Assembly: GCF_035984415.1 (NCBI RefSeq)
Contig: NZ_CP130720.1
Span: 6,076,001-6,140,000 of the forward strand
DNA length: 64,000 nt
Direction of reading: 5' to 3'
Source: Streptomyces sp. NBC_01296
GTDB taxonomy: Bacteria; Actinomycetota; Actinomycetes; Streptomycetales; Streptomycetaceae
Below are positions 50,748-59,382 of this stretch, one piece after another. The position numbers and the translations under genes were made by a program. The notes under the pieces are model-generated. The model worked only from the letters and a program-made list of their open reading frames with translations, was not told the origin of the DNA and did not search any database. How positions within the stretch are numbered: the stretch's first letter is position 1; each line of letters starts with the position of its first letter.

Positions 50748-51343
50748 GGCCGTTCCCCGCGCTTGACCTGCGGCTTCGGCAGGCGCAGCCGGCGCATCTG
50801 GAGGGTGCGCATCAGGCCGTACGCGATCGCGCCGCGGCGCGGCTCGTCGGGGAAGCGCTCGGCCAGGGCCTTGCGCAGCCGCAAGCCCAGGCCGATGGAG
50901 TCGAGGATGATCAGGGCGATCACGGCCAGCCACAGCAGCAGCGCGATGTTCTGGATCGACGGCACCCGCACCATGCTCAGCACCAGGATGATCACTGCCA
51001 GCGGCAGGAACATTTCGGCGACGGAGAAGCGGGAGTCCACGAAGTCGCGGACGAACTTGCGCACGGGACCCTTGTCGCGGGCCGGCAGATAGCGCTGGTC
51101 GCCGTTGGCGAGGGCCTCGCGCTGCTTGGCCATCTCTTCGCGACGGCGCTCGCGGGCGCGCTTTGCATCCTCCTTGCGATTGCCGGTCGATGCCACGACG
51201 GCCTTGCGCTGCGACTGGGCCACAGCACGCTTCGGCGTCGGGCGGCCCTTCGGGGCCTGCGGGTCACGGGGCTGCGAGAGGTCGGCGGTCACCTTGTCGG
51301 TGGCTGCGGCCTTCTCTTCCTTGGAGGAACGGCTACCAAACAC
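50744..51343 (-). CDS. DUF3043 membrane protein
   Basis: 199 residues. A long basic N-terminal region (KEDAKRARERRREEMAKQRE) precedes two membrane helices in the second half (FLPLAVIILVLSMV and LLWLAVIALIILDSIGLG), ending in a basic tail. This is the DUF3043 family of actinobacteria. GTG 51343 is taken as start: TAGGCT on the minus strand ends 8 nt before it. A TTG at 51352 is also possible. It overlaps the methyltransferase start by 4 bp. Function unknown. Confidence 0.85.
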   Translation of the reverse strand: MFGSRSSKEEKAAATDKVTADLSQPRDPQAPKGRPTPKRAVAQSQRKAVVASTGNRKEDAKRARERRREEMAKQREALANGDQRYLPARDKGPVRKFVRDFVDSRFSVAEMFLPLAVIILVLSMVRVPSIQNIALLLWLAVIALIILDSIGLGLRLRKALAERFPDEPRRGAIAYGLMRTLQMRRLRLPKPQVKRGERP

Positions 51344-51675
51344 AAAACCCAAGCCTACGTGGTTGCGGGCGGGTACCCCACCCCGGCGGGGAACGATCCG
51401 GCAACGGCGGGCGTCTTCCCTGTGCAGGGTTCGTTACAGCGGGTCGGGCCTTCCCGGACCCTCCGGCGCCCGTCGGGGGAGCACCTACTCCCTACGCCTG
51501 ACAAGGGCGGCGGCGGAGTCGTCCTGGAGGAGGAGCGCATCCGTACACGAACAGTGCGGTAATGGAGACAGGGCCCGTACTGTGGGTTCTGATGGTGGTC
51601 GGCCCGGCAGGCCGGGGTGATCGCCATGGCTGGTGACCTGGAGCGAAGTCCGTCAGAAGGGGGCGCGCGAAGCCC
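51344..51675. other. Intergenic region upstream of pspA
   Basis: 332 bp between the DUF3043 start and pspA. It should hold divergent promoters. Small inverted repeats such as GGGTC...GACCC around 51448-51470 are present, but no strong motif or gene can be supported. Confidence 0.4.
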
Positions 51676-52470
51676 ATGAGCGGTGTCATGAAGCGTATGG
51701 GGATGATCTTCCGCGCGAAGGCGAACAAGGCCCTGGACCGGGCCGAGGACCCGCGCGAGACCCTCGACTACTCGTACCAGAAGCAGCTGGAGCTGCTTCA
51801 GAAGGTGCGCCGCGGCGTCGCCGACGTGGCGACCTCCCGCAAGCGCCTGGAACTGCAGCTGAACCAGCTCCAGGGCCAGTCCGCCAAGCTCGAGGACCAG
51901 GGTCGCAAGGCCCTCGCCCTGGGCCGCGAGGACCTGGCCCGCGAGGCGCTGTCCCGGCGTGCCTCGCTGCAGCAGCAGGTCAGCGACCTGGAGGTGCAGC
52001 ACCAGACCCTGCAGGGCGAGGAGGAGAAGCTGACCCTCGCCGCGCAGCGCCTGCAGGCCAAGGTGGACGCCTTCCGTACGAAGAAGGAGACCATCAAGGC
52101 CACGTACACGGCGGCGCAGGCGCAGACCCGGATCGCGGAGTCCTTCTCCGGCATCTCCGAGGAGATGAGCGACGTCGGCCTGGCCATCCAGCGGGCCGAG
52201 GACAAGACCGCCCAGCTGCAGGCCCGCGCCGGCGCGATCGACGAGCTGCTGGCCTCCGGCGCCCTCGACGACCAGAGCGGCCTCGGCTCCAAGGACGACA
52301 TCCAGGCCGAGCTGGACCGCCTCTCCGGCGGTACGGACGTGGAGCTGGAGCTCCAGCGGATGAAGGCCGAGCTGGCGGGAGGCCCGTCGGCGCAGCAGCA
52401 GGCCATCGAGGGCGGTGCCCAGGGCAGCGCCCAGCAGCCGCAGACCCAGCACCGGTTCGACAAGCAGTAG
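51676..52470 (+). CDS. pspA: PspA/IM30 family membrane-stress protein
   Basis: 264 residues, mostly long coiled-coil helices (residues ~25-180, for example LSRRASLQQQVSDLEVQHQT) with the PspA N-terminal amphipathic helix MKRMGMIFRAKANKALDRAE. PspA coats damaged inner membrane and binds lipid. The C-terminal ~50 residues are Gln/Gly/Ala-rich and disordered. ATG 51676 is the start; an upstream A/G-rich run (AAGGGGG) is 12 nt away, which is long. The PspAA gene follows after 13 bp, a common actinobacterial pair. The usual pspB/C genes are absent. Confidence 0.93.
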   Translation: MSGVMKRMGMIFRAKANKALDRAEDPRETLDYSYQKQLELLQKVRRGVADVATSRKRLELQLNQLQGQSAKLEDQGRKALALGREDLAREALSRRASLQQQVSDLEVQHQTLQGEEEKLTLAAQRLQAKVDAFRTKKETIKATYTAAQAQTRIAESFSGISEEMSDVGLAIQRAEDKTAQLQARAGAIDELLASGALDDQSGLGSKDDIQAELDRLSGGTDVELELQRMKAELAGGPSAQQQAIEGGAQGSAQQPQTQHRFDKQ

Positions 52471-52483
52471 GACGGGGCCCGTC

Positions 52484-52762
52484 ATGATTGTCCGCATCAT
52501 GGGGGAAGGTCAGGTGCGGGTGGCCGACAGCCACTTCACCGAGCTCAACAAGCTGGACGACGACCTGCTCGGGGAGATGGAGAGCGGCGACGAGGAGGGC
52601 TTCCGGCGCACGCTGGGCGCGCTGCTCGAGGCCGTACGGCGGCTCGGCGAGCCGCTGCCGGACGATGCACTGGAGCCGTCCGAGCTGATCCTGCCCGAGC
52701 AGGACGCCTCGCTCGACGAGGTCAGGGAGATGCTCAGCGACGACGGCCTGATCCCGGGCTGA
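52484..52762 (+). CDS. PspAA-type partner of PspA
   Basis: 92 residues, acidic, beginning MIVRIMGEGQVRVADSH and continuing FTELNKLDDDLLGEMESGDEE, with an EGFRRTLGALLEAV helix. This is the PspA-associated PspAA domain family, which occurs immediately after pspA in actinobacteria and archaea. ATG 52484 is 13 bp after the pspA stop, so both genes form one operon. PspAA probably modulates PspA assembly at membranes. Confidence 0.88.
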   Translation: MIVRIMGEGQVRVADSHFTELNKLDDDLLGEMESGDEEGFRRTLGALLEAVRRLGEPLPDDALEPSELILPEQDASLDEVREMLSDDGLIPG

Positions 52763-52803
52763 GCCGCCCGGCGGCAGGACACGGGCACGGATGTAGAGGT
52801 GCA

Positions 52804-52843
52804 GGCGCCCGGCCGGCCCCCTTCCAGGGGCGGGCCGGGCGCC
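52804..52843. terminator. Terminator between convergent genes
   Basis: GGCGCCCGGCC (52804-52814) pairs with 52833-52843, with further G/C pairing inside. Confidence 0.7.
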
Positions 52844-52850
52844 CCCGTGT

Positions 52851-53621
52851 CTAGTGCTTCGTCGATTTCGAGACCGGTCTCCGCTCCGGATCCGGGGTCC
52901 CGCCGATGAAGTTCTCGAACCTGCGGCGCGGGGCCGCCCAGCGCCGGTCGTGGTGGAACGCGCGCAGCCTGGCCTTGGCGCGGGCCCGCGGGCGTTTCGC
53001 GTAGAACCTCTTCGCGTACGGGGAGCCGGGCCGGGCCAGCCGGATCGCCCCGATCAGCGCCACGAAGGGGATGACCGTGCCGAAGAACGCGGTGCGCGCC
53101 TTGCCCTTCCACAGGGCGATCAGGGCCAGGAAGAAGTTGGTCGCGGTGTTCATGATGATGAGCCCGCGGCTCTGGCGCTCCTCGGCGGTCAGGTCGTTGA
53201 CGCCGAACGGCAGGAACCCGCCCAGCACCAGCGCCACCAGCGCGGCCGTCAGGACCACGATCTCGACGCTCTTGCGGCCCTGCTCGCTCCAGTAGACGTC
53301 GTCGAGGTGCAGGATCAGCGCGAACTCGTCGAGCACCAGGCCGGCGCCCAGCCCGAAGATGACGGCGGAGAGCAGCGCGCCGAAACCGTACCGGCCGCTG
53401 CCGACGGCACCGAACCCGCCGATGATCACGAGGACGACGCCCGGCACCACGTGGTGGATGTGCACGCCGCCCGGGGTGACGTTCTTGAACGGCCCCCGCC
53501 CGGCCCGGATCAGCCGGGTGATCACGCGGGTGACGAGGAACGACATGACGAACGAAAGCAGGGCGAGGAGCAGGGGGAGCTTCCCCGGTTCGACGATGTT
53601 CCGGTACCACCAGTGACCCAT
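52851..53621 (-). CDS. Conserved membrane protein
   Basis: 256 residues with six or seven helices. Notable are PGGVHIHHVVPGVVLVIIGG (two neighbouring His in a membrane-edge position) and LDEFALILHLDDVYWSEQG, which could form a metal or proton site. The C-terminus is basic (KRPRARAKARLRAFHHDRR). ATG 53621 has GGGAG 8 nt upstream. It is divergent from cobS. Pattern conservation suggests a real enzyme or transporter, but no family name is certain. Confidence 0.75.
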   Translation of the reverse strand: MGHWWYRNIVEPGKLPLLLALLSFVMSFLVTRVITRLIRAGRGPFKNVTPGGVHIHHVVPGVVLVIIGGFGAVGSGRYGFGALLSAVIFGLGAGLVLDEFALILHLDDVYWSEQGRKSVEIVVLTAALVALVLGGFLPFGVNDLTAEERQSRGLIIMNTATNFFLALIALWKGKARTAFFGTVIPFVALIGAIRLARPGSPYAKRFYAKRPRARAKARLRAFHHDRRWAAPRRRFENFIGGTPDPERRPVSKSTKH

Positions 53622-53708
53622 ACCGCCGGCTCCCTGTTGTGGGTAGCTCCCCAATTTTCCCGTATGGGGCAATTTACCGCCCTCGGCGAGCGGGTAGCGT
53701 TCGCGCCG

Positions 53709-54542
53709 ATGAAAGATTCGTTCGACGACCACCCCCCGGCCTCGCCCCTGACGCCGCCCGCGGAGCGCGCCTCGCTGCGCGACGGCCTGCGCTTCGCGTT
53801 CGGCACGCTCACCGTGCTGCCCGCCCGCATCACCCGCTGGGACCGGCCCGCGGCCCGTACCGGCATGGCCTGCGCACCGCTCGCCGGGCTCGTCGTGGGC
53901 CTGCTCGCGGCCGTGCCGGGGGTGTTGCTGCTGATCCTGGGCGGCGGCCCGCTGCTCGCCGCGGCCGTCACCGTCGCCGTACCGGCCGCCCTGACCCGGG
54001 GGCTGCACCTCGACGGTCTCGCCGACACCGCCGACGGGCTGGGCAGCGCCAAGCCGGCCGAGGCGGCGCTGCGCATCATGAAGCAGTCCGACATCGGCCC
54101 CTTCGGGGTGGTGGCGCTGCTGCTCGTGCTGCTCGTCCAGGTCGGGGCGCTGGCGGACCTCTACGCCGAGAGCTGGGTCCACGGGGCCCTGGCGACGGTC
54201 ATCGCGGCCGTCACCGCCCGGCTGGCCATGACGGTGGCCTCCCGTGACGGCGTACCGCCGGCCCGCCTCGAGGGGTTGGGGGCGGCCGTCGCAGGGGTGC
54301 TCCCCAAGGGCTCGGCCGCCGGGGTCGCCGCACTGGTGGCCGTCCTGGCCGGGGCCGCCGCCCTGCCGGTGGGCCCGGGGGCCGCCGTGCAGTGCGCGGC
54401 CGCGGTCCTGATCGCCCTGGCGGCGGCGGAGCACCTGCTCCGCCGCTGCGTGAGCCGCTTCGACGGGGTCACCGGCGACGTCTTCGGCGCCCTCTCCGAG
54501 ATCGCGGCGACCACGGCACTCGTCATCCTGGCCCTGGGCTGA
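53709..54542 (+). CDS. cobS: Adenosylcobinamide-GDP ribazoletransferase
   Basis: 277 residues, integral membrane. CobS joins GDP-cobinamide to alpha-ribazole, the last step of cobalamin assembly. The catalytic motif RGLHLDGLADTADGLG and the C-terminal DGVTGDVFGALSEI are intact, with about seven helices. ATG 53709 is 8 nt after TAGCGT (53695-53700), suggesting a leaderless mRNA. cobT and cobU are 4-6 kb away on the other strand. Confidence 0.96.
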   Translation: MKDSFDDHPPASPLTPPAERASLRDGLRFAFGTLTVLPARITRWDRPAARTGMACAPLAGLVVGLLAAVPGVLLLILGGGPLLAAAVTVAVPAALTRGLHLDGLADTADGLGSAKPAEAALRIMKQSDIGPFGVVALLLVLLVQVGALADLYAESWVHGALATVIAAVTARLAMTVASRDGVPPARLEGLGAAVAGVLPKGSAAGVAALVAVLAGAAALPVGPGAAVQCAAAVLIALAAAEHLLRRCVSRFDGVTGDVFGALSEIAATTALVILALG

Positions 54543-54581
54543 CCCCCCTGTCCCCGGAGGGGAACACGTAGGGTTCGGGGC

Positions 54582-55280
54582 GTGGAAGAGACGCCGACGA
54601 CCATCAGGGTGCTGCTCGCCGACGACCAGGCCCTGCTCCGCAGCGCCTTCAAGGTGCTGGTCGACTCCGAGCCCGACATGGAGGTCGTCGGCGAGGCCTC
54701 CGACGGCGCCCAGGCCTGCGCGCTGGCCCGGCAGACCCGGCCCGACGTGGTGCTCATGGACATCCGGATGCCCGGCACCGACGGTCTCGCCGCCACCCGC
54801 ATGATCAGCGCGGACCCCGAACTGTCCGCCGTCCGCGTGGTCATGCTGACGACGTTCGAGGTCGACGAGTACGTCGTCCAGTCCCTGCGGGCCGGCGCCT
54901 CCGGGTTCCTCGGCAAGGGCGCCGAGCCCGAGGAACTGCTCAACGCCATCCGCGTCGCCGCCGCCGGGGAGGCCCTGCTGTCCCCGGCCGCCACCAAAGG
55001 GCTCATCGCCACCTTCCTCGCCCAGGGCGGCGGCGCCGACCCCGGCGGCCCCGCCGGGCACGCCGAACGGCTCGCCGCGCTGACCGTCCGGGAGCGCGAG
55101 GTCCTCGTCCACGTCGCCGCGGGCCTGTCCAACGACGAGATCGCCGGCCGGCTCGAGGTCAGCCCGCTCACCGTCAAGACCCATGTGAACCGGGCCATGG
55201 CCAAGCTCGGCGCCCGCGACCGGGCCCAATTGGTGGTCATCGCCTACGAATCGGGACTGGTCCGGCCCCGGGCGGAGTAG
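54582..55280 (+). CDS. NarL/LuxR-family response regulator
   Basis: 232 residues. The receiver domain has the acidic pair DD (positions 14-15), phospho-acceptor Asp60 in VVLMDIRMPG, and the Thr/Lys switch residues MLTTFE and GKG. The C-terminal LuxR HTH is LTVREREVLVHVAAGLSNDE and KTHVNRAMAKLGARDR. GTG 54582 follows TAGGGT by 7 nt (leaderless). No histidine kinase is next to it; the kinase at 43271-44485 is the only candidate in view. It precedes the RND pump by 199 bp and may regulate it. Confidence 0.93.
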   Translation: MEETPTTIRVLLADDQALLRSAFKVLVDSEPDMEVVGEASDGAQACALARQTRPDVVLMDIRMPGTDGLAATRMISADPELSAVRVVMLTTFEVDEYVVQSLRAGASGFLGKGAEPEELLNAIRVAAAGEALLSPAATKGLIATFLAQGGGADPGGPAGHAERLAALTVREREVLVHVAAGLSNDEIAGRLEVSPLTVKTHVNRAMAKLGARDRAQLVVIAYESGLVRPRAE

Positions 55281-55342
55281 GGCCGCTGCCGCGCTCGGGC
55301 CGACGCGTACGGCCCGCGCGCGGGTTCGTGGAGTACGGCCGC

Positions 55343-55440
55343 GTACTGCGGACGCGGTATGCGGGACATAAAGACGCGGGACCTGGGGGCGACGCAGTAC
55401 CGCCCCGGCGTGCGGAAGGCTGAAGGCCCGCGGCCTTCAG
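55343..55440. promoter_or_regulatory. Inverted repeats upstream of the RND pump gene
   Basis: GTACTGCG (55343-55350) and CGCAGTAC (55393-55400) are exact inverted repeats; CTGAAGGCC (55420-55428) pairs with GGCCTTCAG (55432-55440) across a 3-nt loop, 40 bp before the start codon. They could be an operator and an mRNA hairpin. Confidence 0.4.
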
Positions 55441-55479
55441 GCCCCGCCCCGCGCACGCCACAGCAGAGAGATCCCACCC

Positions 55480-58400
55480 ATGTCCTGGCTGTCCCGCTTC
55501 AGCCTGGCCCAAAGAGCGCTGATCGGCCTCGTGTCGATCACCGCACTGCTCTTCGGCGCCATAGCCATCCCGCAGCTCAAGCAGCAGCTGCTGCCGTCCA
55601 TCGAACTGCCGATGGTGTCCGTGCTCGCGCCGTACCAGGGCGCCTCGCCCGACGTGGTGGAGAAGCAGGTCATCGAGCCGATCGAGGCCACCCTCAAGGG
55701 CGTCGACGGCATCACCGGCATCACCTCCACCGCCAGCGAGGGCAACGCCCTCATCATGGCCAAGTTCGACTACGGCGACAGCGGCACCAAGCAGCTCGTC
55801 GCCGACGTCCAGCAGGCCGTGAACCGGGCCCGCGTACGGCTGCCCGCCGAGGTGGACCCGCAGGTCGTGGCCGGCTCGACCGACGACATCCCGACCGTCG
55901 TCCTCGCCGTCACCTCGGACAAGGACCAGCAGGCACTCGCCGACCAGCTGAGCCGCTCCGTCGTCCCCGTCCTCGAGGACATCGAGGGCGTCGGCCAGGT
56001 CAGCGTCGACGGGGTCCAGGACCTCCGGATCGCCGTCACCCCCGACAACGCCAAGCTCGCGGCGGCCGGCCTCGACGGCGCCGCCCTCGCGCAGGGCCTC
56101 CAGGCGGGCGGCGCGACCGTCCCCGCCGGCTCCTTCGACGAGGCGGGCAAGAACCGCACCGTCCGCGTCGGCGGCGGCTACACCTCCCTCGCCCAGCTCG
56201 AGGACCTGCGCCTGAACGCCGGCCCCGGCAAGCCGGCCGTGCGCCTGGCCGACGTCGCCACCGTCAAGCAGGAGCCCGCCAAGGCCGTCTCGATCACCCG
56301 CACCAACGGCAAGCCCAGCCTCGCCCTCGTCCTCACCATGGACAAGGACGGCAGCGCCGTCGCGATCTCCGACGCCGTCCAGGACAAGCTGCCCGAGCTG
56401 CGCACCGCGCTCGGCGCCGGCGCCGAGCTGACCGTCGTCAGCGACCAGGGCCCGCCCGTCGCCAAGTCCATCTCCAGCCTCACCACCGAGGGCCTGCTCG
56501 GCCTGCTCTTCGCGGTGATCGTGATCCTGGTCTTCCTGGCCTCGCTGCGCTCGACGCTGGTCACCGCGGTCTCCATCCCGCTGTCCGTGGTCCTCGCGCT
56601 GATCGTGCTGTGGACCCGCGACCTGTCGCTCAACATGCTGACCCTGGGCGCGCTCACCATCGCCATCGGCCGCGTCGTCGACGACTCGATCGTGGTCCTG
56701 GAGAACATCAAGCGCCACCTCGGCTACGGCGAAGAGCGCGAGTCCGCCATCATCGCCGCGGTCAAGGAGGTCGCCGGCGCGGTCACCTCCTCGACCCTCA
56801 CCACCGTCGCCGTCTTCCTGCCGATCGCCTTCGTCGGCGGCATGGTCGGCGAGTTCTTCGGCCCGTTCTCCCTCACCGTCGCCGCGGCCCTGCTGGCCTC
56901 GCTGATCGTCTCCCTGACGGTCGTGCCGGTGCTGTCGTACTGGTTCCTGCGCGCGCCGAAGGGCATCGACCCGGCGAACGCCGAGAGCGTGGCGAAGGCG
57001 CGGCGCGAAGCCGAGGAGAAGGAGGCGAAGAGCCGCCTCCAGCGGTTCTACGTACGGACCCTGGGCCTGGTCACCCGCCGCCGGATCGCCACCCTGGCCG
57101 TCGCGGTCGTGGTGCTCATCGCCACCTTCGGGATGGCCCCGCTGCTGAAGACCAACTTCTTCGACCAGGGCGAGCAGAGCGTCCTGACGGTCAAGCAGCA
57201 GCTGCCCCCGGGCACCTCGCTGGCCGCCTCCGACGCGGCGAGCCGGCGGGTCGAGAAGGCCCTGACCGAGGTCAAGGGCGTCAAGGACTACCAGGTCACC
57301 GTCGGCTCCTCCGGCTTCCTGGCCGCCTTCGGCGGCGGTACGGGCTCCAACCAGGCCTCGTACCAGGTCACCCTGGAGGACTCCGGCGACTCCGATGGCG
57401 TCAAGAAGCGCATCGAGGACGCCCTCGGCAAGCTCGACGGCATCGGCGACACCAGCATCTCGGCGGGCGGCGGCTTCGGCAGCCAGAACCTCAGCGTGGT
57501 CGTCAAGGCGGGCGACGGGGCCGTCCTCGCCCAGGCCGCCGAGCAGGTCCGGGCCGAGGTGGCCACGCTCGACGACGTCACCGACGTACAGAGCGACCTG
57601 TCCCAGTCCGTGCCCCGGATCTCGGTGACCGCCACCCCGAAGGCCGCCGAGGCGGGCCTGAACCAGGCCGCGCTCGGCGCGATCGTGGCCCAGGCCGTGC
57701 GGGGCAACCCGGTGGGCAAGGCCGTACTGGACAACACCGAGCGGGACATCGTCATCACGTCCGCACACCCGGCCACCACCCTGGCCGAACTGCAGGCGCT
57801 GCCCGTCGGCCCGGTCAAGCTCGGCGACGTCGCCGAGGTCAAGGAGGTCCCCGGCCCGGTCTCGATGACCCGGATCGACGGCGCCCGCGCCGCCACCGTC
57901 ACCGCGAAGCCGGTGGGCGACAACACCGGCGCGATCGGCGCCGCGCTCCAGACGAAGATCAGCGCACTGGACCTGCCCGAGGGGGCCACGGCCACCATCG
58001 GCGGCGTCTCCGAGGACCAGGGCGAGGCCTTCGCCTCCCTGGGCCTGGCCATGCTCGCGGCCATCGCGATCGTGTTCATGCTGCTCGTGGCCACGTTCCG
58101 CTCGCTGGTCCAGCCGCTGATCCTGCTGGTGTCGATCCCGTTCGCGGCGACCGGCGCGCTCGGCCTGCTGCTCGTCACCGGCACCCCGCTGGGCGTCCCG
58201 GCGATGATCGGCATGCTGATGCTCATCGGCATCGTCGTGACCAACGCGATCGTCCTGATCGACCTGGTCAACCAGTACCGCGCCCAGGGCCTCGGAGTCG
58301 TCGAAGCCGTCATCGAGGGCGGCCGGCACCGCCTGCGCCCCATCCTGATGACGGCCCTCGCGACGATCTTCGCGCTGCTCCCGATGGCGCTCGGCGTCAC

Positions 58401-58623
58401 CGGCGAGGGCGGGTTCATCTCGCAGCCGCTCGCGGTGGTGGTGATCGGCGGCCTGGTCAGCTCGACGCTGCTGACGCTGCTCCTGGTGCCGACGCTGTAC
58501 ACGATGATCGAGCTCCGCAAGGAGCGCCGCCGCGCGAAGCACGAGGCCAAGCGCACGGCCCGCCTGACGGTGGTCCCGACGCCGGACGAGTCCTCGGACG
58601 AGGAATCCCCGGTCACGGTCTGA
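55480..58623 (+). CDS. RND (HAE1/AcrB-like) efflux transporter
   Basis: 1047 residues, full RND length with twelve helices: one at the N-terminus, a periplasmic-type loop of ~300 residues, helices 2-6 (SSLTTEGLLGLLFAVIVIL on), a second loop and helices 8-12. The proton-relay motif GRVVDDSIVVLENIK (Asp-Asp in helix 4) is intact. Gram-negative AcrB works with an adaptor and an outer-membrane channel; no adaptor gene is next to it here. ATG 55480 has AGAGAG upstream. A LuxR response regulator gene precedes it. Substrates are unknown. Confidence 0.93.
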   Translation: MSWLSRFSLAQRALIGLVSITALLFGAIAIPQLKQQLLPSIELPMVSVLAPYQGASPDVVEKQVIEPIEATLKGVDGITGITSTASEGNALIMAKFDYGDSGTKQLVADVQQAVNRARVRLPAEVDPQVVAGSTDDIPTVVLAVTSDKDQQALADQLSRSVVPVLEDIEGVGQVSVDGVQDLRIAVTPDNAKLAAAGLDGAALAQGLQAGGATVPAGSFDEAGKNRTVRVGGGYTSLAQLEDLRLNAGPGKPAVRLADVATVKQEPAKAVSITRTNGKPSLALVLTMDKDGSAVAISDAVQDKLPELRTALGAGAELTVVSDQGPPVAKSISSLTTEGLLGLLFAVIVILVFLASLRSTLVTAVSIPLSVVLALIVLWTRDLSLNMLTLGALTIAIGRVVDDSIVVLENIKRHLGYGEERESAIIAAVKEVAGAVTSSTLTTVAVFLPIAFVGGMVGEFFGPFSLTVAAALLASLIVSLTVVPVLSYWFLRAPKGIDPANAESVAKARREAEEKEAKSRLQRFYVRTLGLVTRRRIATLAVAVVVLIATFGMAPLLKTNFFDQGEQSVLTVKQQLPPGTSLAASDAASRRVEKALTEVKGVKDYQVTVGSSGFLAAFGGGTGSNQASYQVTLEDSGDSDGVKKRIEDALGKLDGIGDTSISAGGGFGSQNLSVVVKAGDGAVLAQAAEQVRAEVATLDDVTDVQSDLSQSVPRISVTATPKAAEAGLNQAALGAIVAQAVRGNPVGKAVLDNTERDIVITSAHPATTLAELQALPVGPVKLGDVAEVKEVPGPVSMTRIDGARAATVTAKPVGDNTGAIGAALQTKISALDLPEGATATIGGVSEDQGEAFASLGLAMLAAIAIVFMLLVATFRSLVQPLILLVSIPFAATGALGLLLVTGTPLGVPAMIGMLMLIGIVVTNAIVLIDLVNQYRAQGLGVVEAVIEGGRHRLRPILMTALATIFALLPMALGVTGEGGFISQPLAVVVIGGLVSSTLLTLLLVPTLYTMIELRKERRRAKHEAKRTARLTVVPTPDESSDEESPVTV

Positions 58624-58641
58624 GTACCTGGGCAGGGTGGA

Positions 58642-58668
58642 GGGGCGTCCCGCACGGCGGGGCGCCCC
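58642..58668. terminator. Terminator between convergent genes
   Basis: GGGGCG-T-CCCG (58642-58652) pairs with CGGG-G-CGCCCC (58658-58668), followed by TTCTCGTTCTC. Confidence 0.7.
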
Positions 58669-58677
58669 TTCTCGTTC

Positions 58678-59124
58678 TCAGATCAGCGACAGGTACGCGG
58701 CCACGGCCGCCTCGACGGCGTGCAGCATCACCAACGGGTGCGTCGCGGGGGTCCACACGTACTCGCTCTCGGACGGCACGACCCCGCGGTGGTGCACCGC
58801 CTCGTAGGTGACGGCCGGCCAGTCTGCCTGGACGGCCTCGACCACCTTGGCCGGGTCCGGCTCTCCGTGGTTCTCGGCCAGCGCCCACAGTGGCTGGGCG
58901 AGGGCCCGCTTCAGCGCCGCCTCGACCGTGCTCTCCTCCCACGGCCCGGCGTCCCCGTGGAGCCGCTGCGCCAGCGCCGCGAGAGCCGCGGCCTCACCGG
59001 GCAGTACACCTCGGACCAGGGCGGCTTGCGCCCTGCGGACGGCCAGCCGCATCCGCGCCAGGTGCCGGTGGCGGTCCTGTTCGTCCGAACCGCCGACGAA
59101 GATCTCGCCGACCCTGCCGGTCAG
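58678..59124 (-). CDS. Hypothetical protein, apparent CTG start
   Basis: 148 residues. The sequence TGRVGEIFVGGSDEQDRHRHLARMRLAVRRAQ reads as normal coding DNA back to the preceding gene's stop, yet no in-frame ATG, GTG or TTG occurs before ATG 59052. CTG 59124 overlaps the stop of the upstream gene as CTGA. The body is helical with Trp-containing motifs (AQPLWALAENHGEP, EAVHHRGVVPSESEYVW). No family is recognised. Starting at ATG 59052 would lose 24 coding-like residues. A frameshift relative to relatives is the alternative. Confidence 0.6.
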   Translation of the reverse strand: MTGRVGEIFVGGSDEQDRHRHLARMRLAVRRAQAALVRGVLPGEAAALAALAQRLHGDAGPWEESTVEAALKRALAQPLWALAENHGEPDPAKVVEAVQADWPAVTYEAVHHRGVVPSESEYVWTPATHPLVMLHAVEAAVAAYLSLI

Positions 59125-59297
59125 CAGGTCGTGAGGCCCCCGGACTTGGACCCCGGCGGCGCGGGCCGCTCCCGTACGCGGACCTCGTCGACGCCCAGCT
59201 CCTCCAGCGCCGCCACGAGCTCGGCGCGGGCCTCCTCCTGCTGCTGCCCGTCGGCCTCGCCGCCCGCGTCGGCCAGTACCTCGATGTAGCGCGTCAT
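59121..59297 (-). CDS. Small hypothetical protein
   Basis: 58 residues, starting MTRYIEVLADAGGEADG and continuing EEARAELVAALEELGVDEVRVRERPAPPG, ending GSKSGGLTTC. A beta-strand, helix, beta-strand order resembles the small effector-associated constant components of actinobacterial conflict systems, but it is only a resemblance. ATG 59297 is used. Its stop overlaps the CTG start of the next gene, so the two are probably coupled. Confidence 0.6.
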   Translation of the reverse strand: MTRYIEVLADAGGEADGQQQEEARAELVAALEELGVDEVRVRERPAPPGSKSGGLTTC

Positions 59298-59334
59298 GGC
59301 GATCAACTCCCCCTTGGTGCCGGGGAGGTTAAAC

Positions 59335-59363
59335 GAAAGGGGCACCCGTGGGGTGCCCCTTTC
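59335..59363 (-). terminator. nadA terminator
   Basis: 13-bp perfect stem (59335-59347 with 59351-59363), GTG loop, ending 20 bp beyond the nadA stop codon. Confidence 0.8.
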
Positions 59364-59382
59364 GGCGATCGGATCCGGACGG

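Noticed and set aside
59052..59124. Sequencing frameshift joining the two small genes at 59.1 kb
   Set aside because: Possible, but a second, independent CTGA overlap at 50.7 kb makes coupled CTG initiation the simpler reading.
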